NCBI GenBank assembly: GCA_954871525.1
Contig: OX940868.1
Coordinates: 21,943,056 to 22,007,055 of the forward strand
From: Parietaria judaica
Taxonomy: Eukaryota; Streptophyta; Magnoliopsida; Rosales; Urticaceae
Length of the DNA stretch: 64,000 nt
Direction of reading: 5' to 3'
Below, one piece after another: positions 24,201 to 35,646 of this stretch; positions within the stretch are counted from its first letter, which is position 1; every line of letters begins with the position of its first letter. The notes below the pieces were generated by a model. The model was not told the origin of the DNA, made no database searches, and saw nothing but the letters and a program-made list of their open reading frames with translations. A program made the position numbers and the translations under genes.

Positions 24201-24540
24201 CTAATAATTTAGTGCTTTGGGAGTTAATTTGGAAGTATTAAAATAATTTTTGTAACTGAAGTTACACATTTGTAACTCAAGTTACATAAGCGTAACCGGT
24301 GTTACACTTTTGTAATTCTAGTCATATATGGTTATGTAATAATATGACCAAAACTATGTAATAATATGACCACAATCATTAGAGTTACACTAATGTAAAT
24401 GTGGTTACACTAATTTAATTGGAATTAAAGTTTTGTAACCGAAGTTACATTATCGTAACCGAAGTTACAATATCGTAACTGGAGTTACATTATCGTAACT
24501 GGAGTTACACTTATGTAACTGGAGTTACAAATTCAATATA
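21300..24540. repeat. Palindromic GTTAC/GTAAC satellite with higher-order repeats
   Basis: About 3.2 kb built mostly from a ~20 bp unit of the type GTTACACTTATGTAAC plus TGGA, TGAA or TAGA. Each unit is a near-perfect inverted repeat. From about 22380 the short units are embedded in longer modules that repeat every ~350-515 bp; the marker TTTAGTGCTTTGGGAG recurs near 22979, 23328, 23842 and 24210, with a partial copy near 24560. Other module markers are TAGTCATATATGGTTATGTA and AATATGACCACAATCATTAG. No coding potential. Confidence 0.95.
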
Positions 24541-24679
24541 TTTGTTCAAATAATAATTTAGTACATATTTTCTAATAAATAGAATATCCACACAACAATT
24601 CATTCCTCCATTAATTTGAGTTCATACAAACTTACATTCAACAATATGAATTATATTGATAAAAAAAAAAAACAATATG

Positions 24680-25450
24680 AATTATTCTTCATTCTTTCCG
24701 GTTACATTGACCACCAAAACCTTTAAAGCCTTTACGGACTTAGTGACCGGCGAGTTCACTGCCATCACATTATACAAAACGTTCTCGACCTCGGCGATCG
24801 CCGGCCTCGCCTTGAACACAAAAATCATCTTCAATTTCCCATCTTCTTCAACAAATACCGACCACTTTTCGCCACTCACAACCCCGGCTCTCACACACTT
24901 GAACACCACTTCGTTTCTCTCACTGAAGAGCCCTTTCACATCCAGCCCCATGAAGGAATATATCACTTCGAAGGATCCTGCACTCGCTCTCTTCCTCAAA
25001 CGCCCATCTCAGGTTAAAGATCACCACCGCCTCTGGTGAAAACCGTCCGAAACGCCTTTCATGGCAGCTAATTGAGACGCCTTGGGAGCCATAAAAACTG
25101 CAACCTCGGCCAAGTTCAAAGCTCGTGCCTCGCTTTCAGCGAGCAACACGAAGTCCGTGAGTTAGACCGGCATTTAGGCAATGCTTCAAACACCTTGCGT
25201 GCGGCTTTTCTGTACACAACGTCGGGCCATACGGCGGCGACATTGACCGGCGAGCCTTTCCGCTTGATGGGCAGGCCTTTGAAGAGCTCTAAAGCCAATT
25301 GGGCGCGAGATTCCAGGGAGTCGTCGAGGACCGGAATCTCGAGGCGGAAGCGCAGCTGCTTGGCGCGCTTGTGCTTGGTGCTGTTGAGAGGCTTCTCCAA
25401 GGTTGTCGAGCGGCAGGTCCTAGCTTGGATAATGGCGATTTCTCTTGAGC
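24680..25450 (-). pseudogene. Captured DUF1995 (LPA3-like) gene fragment, frameshifted
   Basis: The reverse strand reads, in order, LRFRLEIPVLDDS ... AQLALELFKGLPIKRKGSPV (25400-25116), then in another frame NLAEVAVFMAPKASQLAAMK (about 25150-25060), VVIFNLRWAFEEE, and after a further shift SFEVIYSFMGLDVKGLFS ... NEVVFKCVRAGVVSGEKWSV ... NSPVTKSVKALK, ending VTGKNEE and a stop at 24682. This is the order of conserved blocks in DUF1995 proteins such as LOW PSII ACCUMULATION 3, a chloroplast protein that assists photosystem II assembly. At least three frame changes make it a pseudogene. The transit peptide region is not recognisable. It sits inside the inverted repeats of the Mutator-like element, so capture is the likely origin. 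Confidence 0.75.
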
Positions 25451-26072
25451 TTGGTAGGGTTGATGGTGAGGAACACTAGATTCTCATGAATGAATGCAGT
25501 TTCTGCCGAATCACTGAAGCAACGGAAGAAGAATAAACGATTGAAGGTACTCACCTCTACCTTCGATCAATTTCTCCATGCTCTTTAAACGGTTCTTCGT
25601 CGAGGAGAAATCGACTTCGAATCGCGACTCACCGGCCTCCACTTGCTCTTCTCTGGAAGCTATTGCAGAGAGTGAGGGAGAGGATTCGCGCTTCAGCAAA
25701 GGATTCGAGACTGCGGCGGAGATGAGTTCGTCGAGCTACGGCGACACCAAACATGGAGGAGACAGAGCTCGATAAAGATGAACATCGAGAGCTCGTCAAT
25801 GGCGAGAGAGAGAGCTCGACAGAGAAATAGAGCATGTCAATTAAGGTCGAGATAAGGTCGTCGGCCACTGAGGAATCGAGAGAGCTCGTCGGCGATGAGA
25901 GGGAAGCGATTGCAGAGTGACCGAGGAACCAAATTGCAAACGATAGTGAGATTGAGTGAGTAGGGGTAGTTTTGGAAAAATATTTTTAAAATGAGTATGA
26001 TATGGATTATATCAAACCTTGAGTATTCTTTTAAATAATTTGACCAGGACTGAGTATTTTGCTAATAAGCCC

Positions 26073-27675
26073 TTGATCTATTTTTATAGGTATAATGCAC
26101 AATCTCAATCCATTTTTATTTTTATTTTTATTTTTGGTCACTCTCACCATTGACACACTAGAGCACCTTTTTGTCCAACTTGTTTGCTCATCATACTTGT
26201 TGTTTGTGTCTCTGTTAGGTTGTCTTGTGTGCTTTTTGTTTCTTCTCTTCCCTTCTCTTCTTTTTTTTTTTTTTTTTTCATATTGAAAGATACATTATTA
26301 TAATTTATAGAGAATTAGAGATTAATGGGGCAAAAGTGCTCATCAATTACTCAAAATATGACTTATATTCCTTTTTTTTTTGTCGCAAAAAAGTATACAT
26401 CAGAACCCAAACGTATTTTTTTACCATTCTTTTTACAAGTCTTCTCCAGCGTTATGATTTCTAACTTTTCTGGTTTGTCGAACCATGTAATTTGTGATTT
26501 TTGGATACCTTAAGTTCTTGAGTTCGACAATTTTGCTTCCTCGAATCTTGATCGATGTATACTTATGAAAAATAATCACTCGAGTAATGACTCTTAAGTA
26601 AAGTTTCCGAAACGAAAATGCAAATTAAGTAACGACTCTCCAAAATAAAATTTCCAATAGCAAGTAGGAATTAAATATAAGTTGATCAAGCTTTTCTAAG
26701 AACCGGTTCATATACATATATTTTTAAAATTCTAATTATTCTCGATCAAGACTCGAGAGAGCAAAAATTTTCACTCGTCGTTGTTGACGTTAAGCGTCGG
26801 GTTCTCGCAAGGGACATTACGAGGCGCATTACTAAATTCCACGGGCTACTATCACCGGTCATCTATGATAAAGCAATAAATTGCTATATTTATGTAAAAT
26901 TAAAATCAAGATTTTTATAAAAATGAAGTATTTTTCCTTGATACTCACTAATTATAGGCAAATGTCCCACCTCCCTCGTAATTTTCTCAGTGAACCATTG
27001 CCCCATCATGTCAGAAAGGCAATGGGCCGTTATAACGCAGCTGTATTTGTTTCGAGCGCTTTCTTGCAGGATTTCTAGTCCACTGATTCTTCCATGACAT
27101 GGTGTAACTGTGATATATTTATAGCTTAATCGTCATCAGTGATAAATAATTAATATTAAGATACTAAATTTATAATAGATAATGATAGAAAAAATATTTA
27201 TAAAAAAAACTTTGTGTGACACGTGGCATCTTAATAGATTTCGTTAGCCAATTTTGACGGAGGGTCATGGTCAACGTAAAAAAATAATCATTTGCTACTT
27301 GAGTTGGCAAAAAAAAAAAAATGAAATTGGACATTTGATCAAAAGAATTTAAACATTGAGTACTTTAGCCTTAATTCAGCTTAAGTGCAATAAAAACGAA
27401 AACTACACCGGTCCATGCTTGTTGAATAAGAAACGACATATTAGATGAGTTATTTTTTATTTTTTTGGAATTGGGACAAAATCTAAATTTTTTGACAAAA
27501 CACGCGGTTCTCGTATTTATATATCATAGTTCACTTTTTTTTTATAATCTATATTGAAGTATTCAATTTTGAGTGTTTAGATTCAAACAGATATCTACAA
27601 GTTTTTAATTTTAGGAATTAAAAAAAAAAATAAAGTGATCATCAATTTTCGTAACATAAGTTAACTGACTTTTAA

Positions 27676-27708
<33 letters not shown>

Positions 27709-28880
27709 ATAAGAGAGAGAGGTCAAGATTTTTATCGTCCACGCGAAGTTGAAACAAAAAAAGCGAGCGTGCGAATATACCTGGAAAGTTGACTTCCACG
27801 TGTCATGCTCTCATTCGCTAGAAACGACAAGCAGAGTTGCTCTTGTGACCTTGTCCAACTGAATAGCAACTTAGTCAAATACGTATATTTCAAGGATTTA
27901 TATATGGTAAAATATTCTCTAATTTAGTATTATTCTATGGAACATATAATAAAATTTGGCCAGATAAGCATATTAATATATGGAGTAATTAAAGCTGATG
28001 ATTTCACTAATTTTTCAGTTTTACTCCTTAATTTTCAAATTAAGTTGTTCCGCCTTTCGATCCGTCCTCAATGTTCGAACCCTGGATCCGTGTTCTTTTC
28101 TTATATTCGCCACTGGATATTTATTAAGAGAAATATATTGACAATAATGACTCAATCAAATAAGTAAATCACATAAAGTAGCTAGAATATTACTATGTAC
28201 CAACATATAAATATATAGCAAAACCTAATTATATTCAAGATATTTCTTGGTTGGACAAATTATGATGCCAAAATCACCTAAGCATAGGTACAAGATTTGC
28301 GTAATCACTCACCACTATATAAGATCAACAACTCACTTTTTTCAAACCATATTCATTATTACATATATATACACAATTATATATAATATCATATGTAAAG
28401 CAACTCATAAGAATAATGAGTATGGATATAAAGTGATAAAACGAAGAACAAGTGAAGTGAAGCCCCACAAGCAACATATACTAAGACTACCAAATAGTGC
28501 ATAAAACACCAACCCTTTTTACACACAACACAATAATCAACTAAAAGAATAGCCAAAAATTCAAAAAAAAAAAAACTTTGATAATAAAGTCGACACAACT
28601 TTGTTTTTCTAGGAAGTGATTTTTTTCTAAAGCCAAGGCGTAGTTTTATGCTTTCCTCTCGAAAGTACTGATCAAATTTAATCGTTGAAATTTTGACTTG
28701 GATCTCCAAATTAAAAACGAAATAAAAAAAATAAAAAAATAAATTGTAGTACAGAGAATCCCATCAACTTTGGGTTATGTTCATTTTACCTCTCCCCAAA
28801 TTTTATTTTCATCAACAATATTGTTCCTTTGATAAGTGCACTAAGAAAAACTTCGTTAAAGGTAATATCATCAAGGATTT

Positions 28881-28928
<48 letters not shown>

Positions 28929-29325
28929 TATTTTTTTTTTATCTTGTAGGACCTCATATGTTGCATGTAAGTTAACATTTCCAACGCTCTTTTAATGTGT
29001 ATAATTCTAACCTAGCGTACGTCTAAAACAAAACGATAGTTAATGAATTATCATTATCTTTAAGTTTTAATATTAATGTAACATTAACTATTACTATTTA
29101 ATCTCATAAGTTTGACAATTATTAAATGTATATTTATAGATTCTAACTTTTTTTTTTGAATTTATATAGATTCTAACTTTATCATATACTTTAGTATCTT
29201 TCTTTGTCGTCTTTTCATTTTCTTATAAGCTCTTTTTTGGTGTGCCCCTGTTAAAGAGAAAACATGCATGCCAAAATATAATAATATTAGAATCTCATCT
29301 TTCTTCACTATGCGTGCACATATCG

Positions 29326-29362
<37 letters not shown>

Positions 29363-31188
29363 GTCAGACCTTACCCTCTCATCTGAATAAAGCTTTCTTT
29401 AACTTCACTAATATTATTCCCACTTTCTATCTTTACTATCACTATTTCATGTATAAATACATCCTCCTATGTGTGTATATATAGACAGCTCTTTGATCTC
29501 CTTATTCGCCAAACTCATGTAAGCTTTAAGATTATTACTATATTTATACATATAGATACACATCTTCACCAATATGCCGAGTCTTGTGATCATTTCTTTG
29601 ACATCGATCTGTATGTATGAAGCTACAAGTCAGAGTAAGGAAGTAGCTTTGGATCATCGCCTTTCACCATTTCCATGGTCATGTTATCGAGCTTCGTGAT
29701 GTTTCTTACGGCCAAATTTAGTTTCATGAAATGGGTATATAAGATATACATATGTATGTATGTATGATCTTTATACTTTTCAAAGGGGAAGTATGATTTC
29801 CTGGTCCGATATCAGACATTTTGTTTGATCTACTCTAGTTTGTAACCTCTTTATTTTCCTTATTTTTCATTTCGGTTACGGTTACCATAGATCAATCTGC
29901 AACATTTTTTGAGTTTTTTTTAGGATATTTGTGGTATAAGTAGCTAGTCTTATGAAGTGTACCGACTTATTCCCAGTCTTTATAGAATAAAAAAGCCACA
30001 AAACAATGTCGTTGTATCAAGGTATAATTAACATCTTTTAAGCTAGAGACACACGTATATCTCAATTTCGATAAAAGTGTTGAGAGTAAATTGTGTTTTT
30101 GGAGTTCAATCGTACATGTACACATGTCTCTCTCATGCAAGAGACCTTACAGAGTTGGATCTCAAACACTGTTTGTAGATTTCATATACTACTTCCGCTA
30201 AAAAAGGTTGAGAATATGCCGGCACACTTATTAAAAGATTGAATACTTATGCCGCGAATATTTTTTTTCCTCAAAGGAGGTTTAATTTTTTCTTTTTTTC
30301 TTTTTGAAACACTCAAACAACAAGGAGGTTGATATTCGCGATATGTTGTGAATTGTTTGTAGCCACTGAATTGATGATGTGCTGTGATATTTATATGCTT
30401 TTTTTAATAGCTATTTGAAGTGATTTGAACTATGGGTGTTTTAATTATACTTTTGTTTGGTTTAAAAGTTATTAATTTCGTGACTATCATATGAAATTAG
30501 CTGAACCCTATAATATATGTTTATTGAAGCAAACAAGCTCTAACTAATATAAATATAAATTATTAGAGTTTACACATGTCAAACGAAAAGAGAAGAGAAC
30601 TAACAAAATCTTATAAATAACTAAATAAAATGTCTCTTGTTGAAATATAATTATAACGGACAGATTCCGTCATCGCAATTGTCATACAAGTGAAGCCCAT
30701 TAGAAGCCCGTGATACGAACTTTGTTATCCAGACCCGAAGACCTAAAATTCAAGAATTTCCATACGAATGATCTGGGATTTCTTGTACTCGAACAGACAC
30801 AAAGCGTATATTTTTTATGCGGGTTTTTATTTCCCGCAACGTCGTACTGTCATTTGCAGCTGATCGATTTGTTCATAAAAGACATTTAAGTACTCAAATG
30901 ACATTCAATTTGGATGACCAGTTGAGGCTAAAATATATATGTTTTAGCCATGTTGAATCCATGTCTGGTTTCCAAGCTCATAATTCATCGGACCCTCGTG
31001 CGGTTCTCGGTTTCCGGGGTCTTCAACATTGGCTACACATAAATTTTTTAAATGATTTTTATAGCAGAGGAATTCTACTATATTTGAAAGAATAAAGAGA
31101 TAATGTGCTAAAAATAATCATGAAAAATTTCTTCCCATTTCCATTTTAAGTTGTAACTATACATTTGATGTGAGTACAAATTACGTTG
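26073..31188. other. Long AT-rich gene-free spacer
   Basis: No domain-bearing frame in 5.1 kb. It holds T-rich tracts (26095-26280), (TA)n runs near 27677-27700 and 29328-29358, and an ATT trinucleotide run at 28887-28928. A TATA-like tgtgtatatatagac at about 29472 precedes a 41-codon frame (29574-29699) of no recognised family. A 92-codon frame at 30817-31095 just downstream of the PPR gene also matches nothing I know. Confidence 0.4.
28887..28928. repeat. (ATT)n microsatellite
   Basis: About 14 ATT trinucleotides in a row. A similar run lies in intron 3 of the HOTHEAD-like gene (about 51826-51873, ATTG then ATT units). Confidence 0.95.
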
Positions 31189-33159
31189 TTACTTTCTCAC
31201 TTCAATCAAACTATAAGCCGGCAATTTTCTCAACCCGATCCTCCCCATTCGGCATCGCACAGCCTCCGAGTCCTCCCACCGGCCAGCCACTGCGTAGATC
31301 TTGGCCATGAGCATGTAGTTCCCCGTGTTCTCCGGCTCTATCTCGAAGAGCTGCTCGGCGGCAATCTCCCCGAGCTCGACGTTCCCGTGCGTCGCGCACG
31401 CCCCAAGCAGTGCGCCCCACACCGTGTGGCTTTGCACCAATGTTGAGCTCTTCACGAGCCCGTAGGCTTCCTCGAGCCGTCCTGCGCGCCCCAGAAGGTC
31501 GATTACGCACGTGTAGTGGTCTGTCTGCGGGATTACTAAATTACCATTAAGTGTGGACTTGAACAAGGCTAGCCCCTCGTCAACCAGCCCAGCATGGCTG
31601 CAAGCGTGGAGAGCCGAAGTGAGAGTGACCTCATTCGGTGCCACGCTGGACCGGACCATTTCGTTGAAAAGTGACACTGCGGACTCGCCTCGCCCGTACC
31701 TTGCGTGGCAAGCAATCATCACACTCCATACGATGACGTCCCGAATTTTCTCGGGAATTTCGTCGAACATGTTTTGAGCGAGTTCCAAGCTGCCGGCTTT
31801 GGAGTACAGATCAACCAACGCTGTCGAAACCTCGATGCTCGAGAGAATCCCGGACCTCGCCAAGTAGGAATGCAGGTTCGTGGCCTGACGTAGATCTGCG
31901 AGGGCGGTGTACGAAGGAAGAACGCTATTGAGCGATGCGTCGTTCGGCTTGACCCCTTCCATTAGCATTTGTATGAACAAGTTGACCGATTCTCTGGCGA
32001 GCCCGTTGCTCGTGTACCCGGCGATGACAGCACTCCAAGGCGCCACGCTCCCTTTCGAGGAGTCGGCGAACACTCGGCGGCTATGTTCGATGCGCTGGCA
32101 CTTGGCATACATATCGATCAGCGCGGTCTCCACGATGACATTGCGGTGTTGCTGCTCCTTGAGCGCCAAGCAGTGCAGGCACCTGCCTGGGGCAGGGAGG
32201 GAGAGAGCCGCACAAGCCGAGAGGAGCAGTGAGAGAGTGACCGCGTTCGGGCGAACACCGTCAGCCTGCATGGCGGCACAAAGCGCAAGCGCGGTTCGGC
32301 CATTGCCATTGAGTATGTAGCCGTTGATGAGGGTGGTCCAGGCAACAACGTCTCTGCGGGTGATGCCGTCAAAGACGCGCTGCGCCTCGCCCATCTCACC
32401 GCACCGCACGTACATGTCCATCAGAGCGTTAAGCGCCCTTACATCGCTCCCCACCACAGCATGGACCTCCCGGCCCGTCGCCAGGTCCCCAGCATAACCG
32501 CACGCCGGGAGTACGGCCACCGCGGTGGCGCAGTCCGGCTCAAAGCCATCCTCCCTCATGCGCCGATACGCCGCAAGCGCTGCCCCGGCACGACCATTGC
32601 GGAAGCACCCACCTATCATAGTGTTCCACGCCACCACGTTCCTCTCCGGCATCACGGCGAAGACGCACTGCGCGGCCTCCACGGCCCCACAGTTCAAGTA
32701 CATTGCCAGCAGCGCGTTCTGGACGAACAAGTCCGAGGCGAAGCCCACTGCCAAAGCCCGGCAGTGGACAGCAGTGCCGGCAACGAGCCACCCGGCGTCG
32801 CCGCAGGCCTTGAGCGCAAACGGGAGGGTATAGTCGTCAGGGCGGCACTTCCCGTCGGAGACCATACGGCAGAAGAGCGGCATGGCCTCGCCGGGGAGGC
32901 CCTTCTGCAGGTACATCCGCATGACGGCGCTGAGCAGAGCCGGGCTGCGGTCGGGCGTCCCATCGAACAGCTTGCGGGCGTACGGCGCGTGGCCGCGGAG
33001 CGCGTAGGCGCGGCTGAGGTTGGAGCGGAGGCGCGGGGAGAGCAGGCCGGCGACGCAGATGTGGTCGTGGAGCTGGGTGATCTGTGCGAGGGAGTGTGCG
33101 CGTTTCAGCTGGGAGAGGATGCGAATGGTGGCGAGGTGGCTGGCTGCGTGCAGAGTCAT
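31189..33159 (-). CDS. Pentatricopeptide repeat protein, PLS class with E motif
   Basis: Intronless frame of 656 residues. PPR units run almost end to end from about residue 55, with the P, L and S variant hallmarks: NALLAMYLNCGAVEAAQCVF, VVAWNTMIGGCFRNGRAGAA, VVAWTTLINGYILNGNGRTA, IVETALIDMYAKCQRIEHSR, VSTALVDLYSKAGSLELAQ, TDHYTCVIDLLGRAGRLEEA. The C terminus is an E domain (VWGALLGACATHGNVELGE ... YMLMAKIYAVAGRWED) ending LRKLPAYSLIEV; there is no DYW deaminase domain. The order and wording closely match Arabidopsis At5g39350. Such proteins bind organellar RNA, usually at C-to-U editing sites, and need a DYW partner when they lack one. The N terminus (ASHLATIRILSQLKRA) is compatible with organelle import. 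The gene is much more GC-rich than its surroundings, and it appears intact. Long frames on the opposite strand are shadows. Confidence 0.95.
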   Translation of the reverse strand: MTLHAASHLATIRILSQLKRAHSLAQITQLHDHICVAGLLSPRLRSNLSRAYALRGHAPYARKLFDGTPDRSPALLSAVMRMYLQKGLPGEAMPLFCRMVSDGKCRPDDYTLPFALKACGDAGWLVAGTAVHCRALAVGFASDLFVQNALLAMYLNCGAVEAAQCVFAVMPERNVVAWNTMIGGCFRNGRAGAALAAYRRMREDGFEPDCATAVAVLPACGYAGDLATGREVHAVVGSDVRALNALMDMYVRCGEMGEAQRVFDGITRRDVVAWTTLINGYILNGNGRTALALCAAMQADGVRPNAVTLSLLLSACAALSLPAPGRCLHCLALKEQQHRNVIVETALIDMYAKCQRIEHSRRVFADSSKGSVAPWSAVIAGYTSNGLARESVNLFIQMLMEGVKPNDASLNSVLPSYTALADLRQATNLHSYLARSGILSSIEVSTALVDLYSKAGSLELAQNMFDEIPEKIRDVIVWSVMIACHARYGRGESAVSLFNEMVRSSVAPNEVTLTSALHACSHAGLVDEGLALFKSTLNGNLVIPQTDHYTCVIDLLGRAGRLEEAYGLVKSSTLVQSHTVWGALLGACATHGNVELGEIAAEQLFEIEPENTGNYMLMAKIYAVAGRWEDSEAVRCRMGRIGLRKLPAYSLIEVRK

Positions 33160-34442
33160 GAAAATGAGATGGCGAATCCAGTGGAGATCGACAATGGAGG
33201 TTTCGCGATTCCCAGATGCTTGCTTCGAGTATCAAATATACTCATCTCATATTCATGTTAAATGTTAATACAATAAAACAATGATTTTCTGGCGATTGAA
33301 ACAGTGAAGGACACACGATCATTGAATTGAGCTTTTACCAGGCGAACCTTTCCCACCAACCAGCAGCAGCGAGTTGAGAGAGAGAGAGAGACTGGAATCG
33401 CAGAGAATGCGTGGGAAAAAAGAGTAGAAACCAAGCTGATTCGCGAGATGGAAGGAAACGTGGATTAATTCCAGGGGAATTATTGGTAAAAGTAGCCCAT
33501 TTGTATTAATTATATAACTAATGCGATTTTTTATTTTATTATTTTTACTAAAAGGTTATATACTAACCGTGTAATATGATTATGTGAATAACTAATAAAC
33601 TCTAACTAATTATGTAAACTAATAAATTGTAATTATACGACGGATACTCTATATATATAATATAGGGAGACTTCACCAATACACCACAAATTTTAAATTT
33701 ATTCCCCAAATTTTTATAATTCTCAAAACATACAAATTTCATGTACCAATATTGAAAATGATGTTTTGAGAATTATGAAAACTTATTTTCATAAGCTTAT
33801 TTTTTTAGCTTAAATTGTACCAATATTACAATTTAAGCATAAAAATAAGCTACAAAAAATATTTATACGGAATATAGAACATTACTTATTATATGTAACA
33901 TAAAATAATTAATTAGTGTAAAATAAAAGAATGGATGCAGTAATTATCTTTTAAGTTAATACTTCACACTATTGTAATACATATATTTAAATAGATGATA
34001 CACAAACGTAGGACTTATCTACTAATTATTTTATGTTTTCGATAAATAAAAATATATGGCATATGGAAGCAAATGGAGAAGATTCGAACACACACCCACA
34101 TAAGTCAAGATCATAAAAAAAAAAAGAGCCTTTTAACCAGTTGAGCTAAACAGGTTGGTAATGATTATATAAACAAAATTTTGTATTTGTAAAAATTAGA
34201 AAGGGCACGTGTCCACCCTCCGCTCTACATGCATTCGCCTCTGCACGCGGGTGTTAGATCTAAGATACGGGTTCTAGTTACATTATTAGCCGCCTTGTTA
34301 CAAGCTCGAGGGGACCATTGACAACCTCCCGGCAGACTCGCCTCCCTAATTAAGGTTTCAATTCCCGCTATTATCGGTCCTTGCACGCTAGGGTGACGTG
34401 CCTGGGTTGTAGTATCTACGTGGCAGCATCCATGCGCCCTAT
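33160..34442. other. PPR upstream region and AT-rich spacer
   Basis: A (GA)n-rich stretch at 33376-33391 is a CT-rich leader for the PPR gene on its own strand. From 33480 the sequence is AT-rich with no gene, except the SINE-like piece at 34080-34165. From 34200 composition becomes mixed without a recognisable frame. Confidence 0.4.
34080..34165 (-). mobile_element. tRNA-related SINE-like fragment
   Basis: On the reverse strand, TTTAGCTCAACTGGTTAAAA resembles a Pol III box A and GTTCGAATC, about 60 bp later, matches box B. The sequence between them does not fold as a tRNA and holds a T run. This split-promoter spacing fits a plant SINE head. No target duplication or poly-A/T tail was defined. 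Confidence 0.4.
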
Positions 34443-35011
34443 TGGAACCAACTACAAGGTTGTACCAGCAGTGGCGAAGCCAGCTTTTTCAACCGGGAGG
34501 GGCACTATTACTAAGGGGTGAAGTTGAAATCGGGAACCCGAGAAGTAGCTTTTTCTCGTCAATGTTCCGAAAAACCGGGTTTTTTTTAATACCGGTTTCG
34601 ATTCTAGTAACTGTTTCTAGACTCTAAATTTTTCCGGTTCTAGTAACGGTAATGGTAACGGTTCCGATTCTAAATTTCTCGGTTCCGGTTCTGACTCAAA
34701 ATCTCAATGTCACATGATAGAAACTTTTACTAATCGAAAGAAGTTAGAAAAACCTTTATCGCAGCTAATGTAAAAAAAATTAAATTAAATAATCGTAACT
34801 AATCTTAAAAAGAAAAATATTAAATACTTAAGGGTTAAAAGAGGTGAATGCAGATATGATTTTCGTATCTTTGATAAAATATACGATTTTTTATATATTA
34901 AAATACTAATAAGAAAAAAAAAGTAAAAGTGAAAAAGTGAGGGTGGGCCCGTGTCCCTCCTCACTCCTATGTCCCTTCGCCTCTGTGTACCAGGTTGTAT
35001 TTTGCCCTTGA
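34443..35011 (+). pseudogene. Thaumatin-like gene relic (extreme 3' end), split by a hAT element
   Basis: GGAACCAACTACAAGGTTGT at 34444 and TTTTGCCCTTGA at 35000-35011 match the last codons of the two thaumatin-like genes (GTNY-VV ... FCP stop). Between them lies the hAT element of 34469-34985. With the element and one target copy removed, the two pieces are separated only by a short extra ccaggttgta. Upstream similarity fades at once, so only the terminal ~40 bp are recognisable. This would be a third thaumatin sequence in the window. Confidence 0.5.
34469..34985. mobile_element. hAT non-autonomous element with perfect 8 bp target duplication
   Basis: Left end CAGTGGCGAAG; right end read in reverse CAGAGGCGAAG (10 of 11 match). 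The 8 bp TGTACCAG directly flanks both sides (34461-34468 and 34986-34993). The interior has repeated GGTTCCGGTTC and CTAGTAACGG words and no transposase. The 517 bp length and 8 bp duplication identify a hAT element. Confidence 0.9.
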
Positions 35012-35198
35012 AGCCTATATAGGTGTTCCGTCCGCGTGGGCCAAGAGGTGTCAAGAATCCGAATATGAAAAAGACACAGAGACTTTATTATAAATAAAAA
35101 ATCACGGATTATACTAAGGTGAAACTCCATGTCCGTGACATATACTTACGATCGTTATTATTTGATCAGTTATTTGAGCTTTATGCAATGATTGCGGG

Positions 35199-35245
<47 letters not shown>

Positions 35246-35610
35246 TTTGTTTAAATTATTCCTAAGATATTTGACGTAATATAATATATTCAATTTCATA
35301 AGAAATTTTGTATATAAAATTTCTAATTTTTTATAAGGAGTTGGGCGGTCGCTCAAATTTTTGTTAAGTGAGTCGGTCCTTATGAATTTGTGCTCTAAGA
35401 GTTCTTAATTGATCCGTTGAAACGATCACTAAAGTATTGGCCTCTATGAATGATGGCACGAATTTCTTAATTTCTTTATGTTCTAAAATTCAAATATGGC
35501 ACGAATAAGATGTACATTACTCGTGTACATTTCTTATAATATAGTCATATATAAATACAACTTTGTTTAGTGCTTAATAGTTACTTCTTTGATGAAAAGT
35601 CTAACTATTT

Positions 35611-35646
<36 letters not shown>

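Larger units (their letters stand above)
20487..26072. mobile_element. 5.6 kb Mutator-like element carrying a captured gene and a satellite (Pack-MULE-like)
   Basis: Left end GGGCTTTTTAGCAAAGTAC; right end read in reverse GGGCTTATTAGCAAAATAC. Similarity continues loosely for ~110 bp (AATACTCAA, ATACTCATTT and a TACCC-like word in matching order). Flanks share TTGAT (gctTTGATat on the left, TTGATctat on the right), at best a decayed 9 bp target duplication. Contents: a GC-rich open frame near the left end (20651-20902), a 3.2 kb palindromic satellite, and a frameshifted DUF1995/LPA3-like gene piece near the right end on the reverse strand. No transposase is visible. A non-autonomous element with long inverted repeats and host gene sequence fits a Pack-MULE. 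Confidence 0.7.

Noticed and set aside
21300..24540. Regularly spaced short repeats resembling a CRISPR array
   Set aside because: Units are contiguous palindromic satellite repeats with variable spacing in a plant nuclear context; there are no unique spacers and no cas genes.
29574..29699. 41-codon frame after a TATA-like sequence
   Set aside because: No family recognised, no codon evidence and no splice partners. It may be a chance frame.
30817..31095. 92-codon frame downstream of the PPR gene
   Set aside because: No recognisable domain and compositionally ordinary; likely chance.
32461..33261. 266-codon frame on the plus strand
   Set aside because: It is antisense to the intact PPR gene, follows from its GC-rich codons, and has no domain.
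34080..34165. A tRNA gene on the reverse strand
   Set aside because: Only box A and box B words fit. The anticodon arm and acceptor stem cannot be formed and a T run lies between the boxes.
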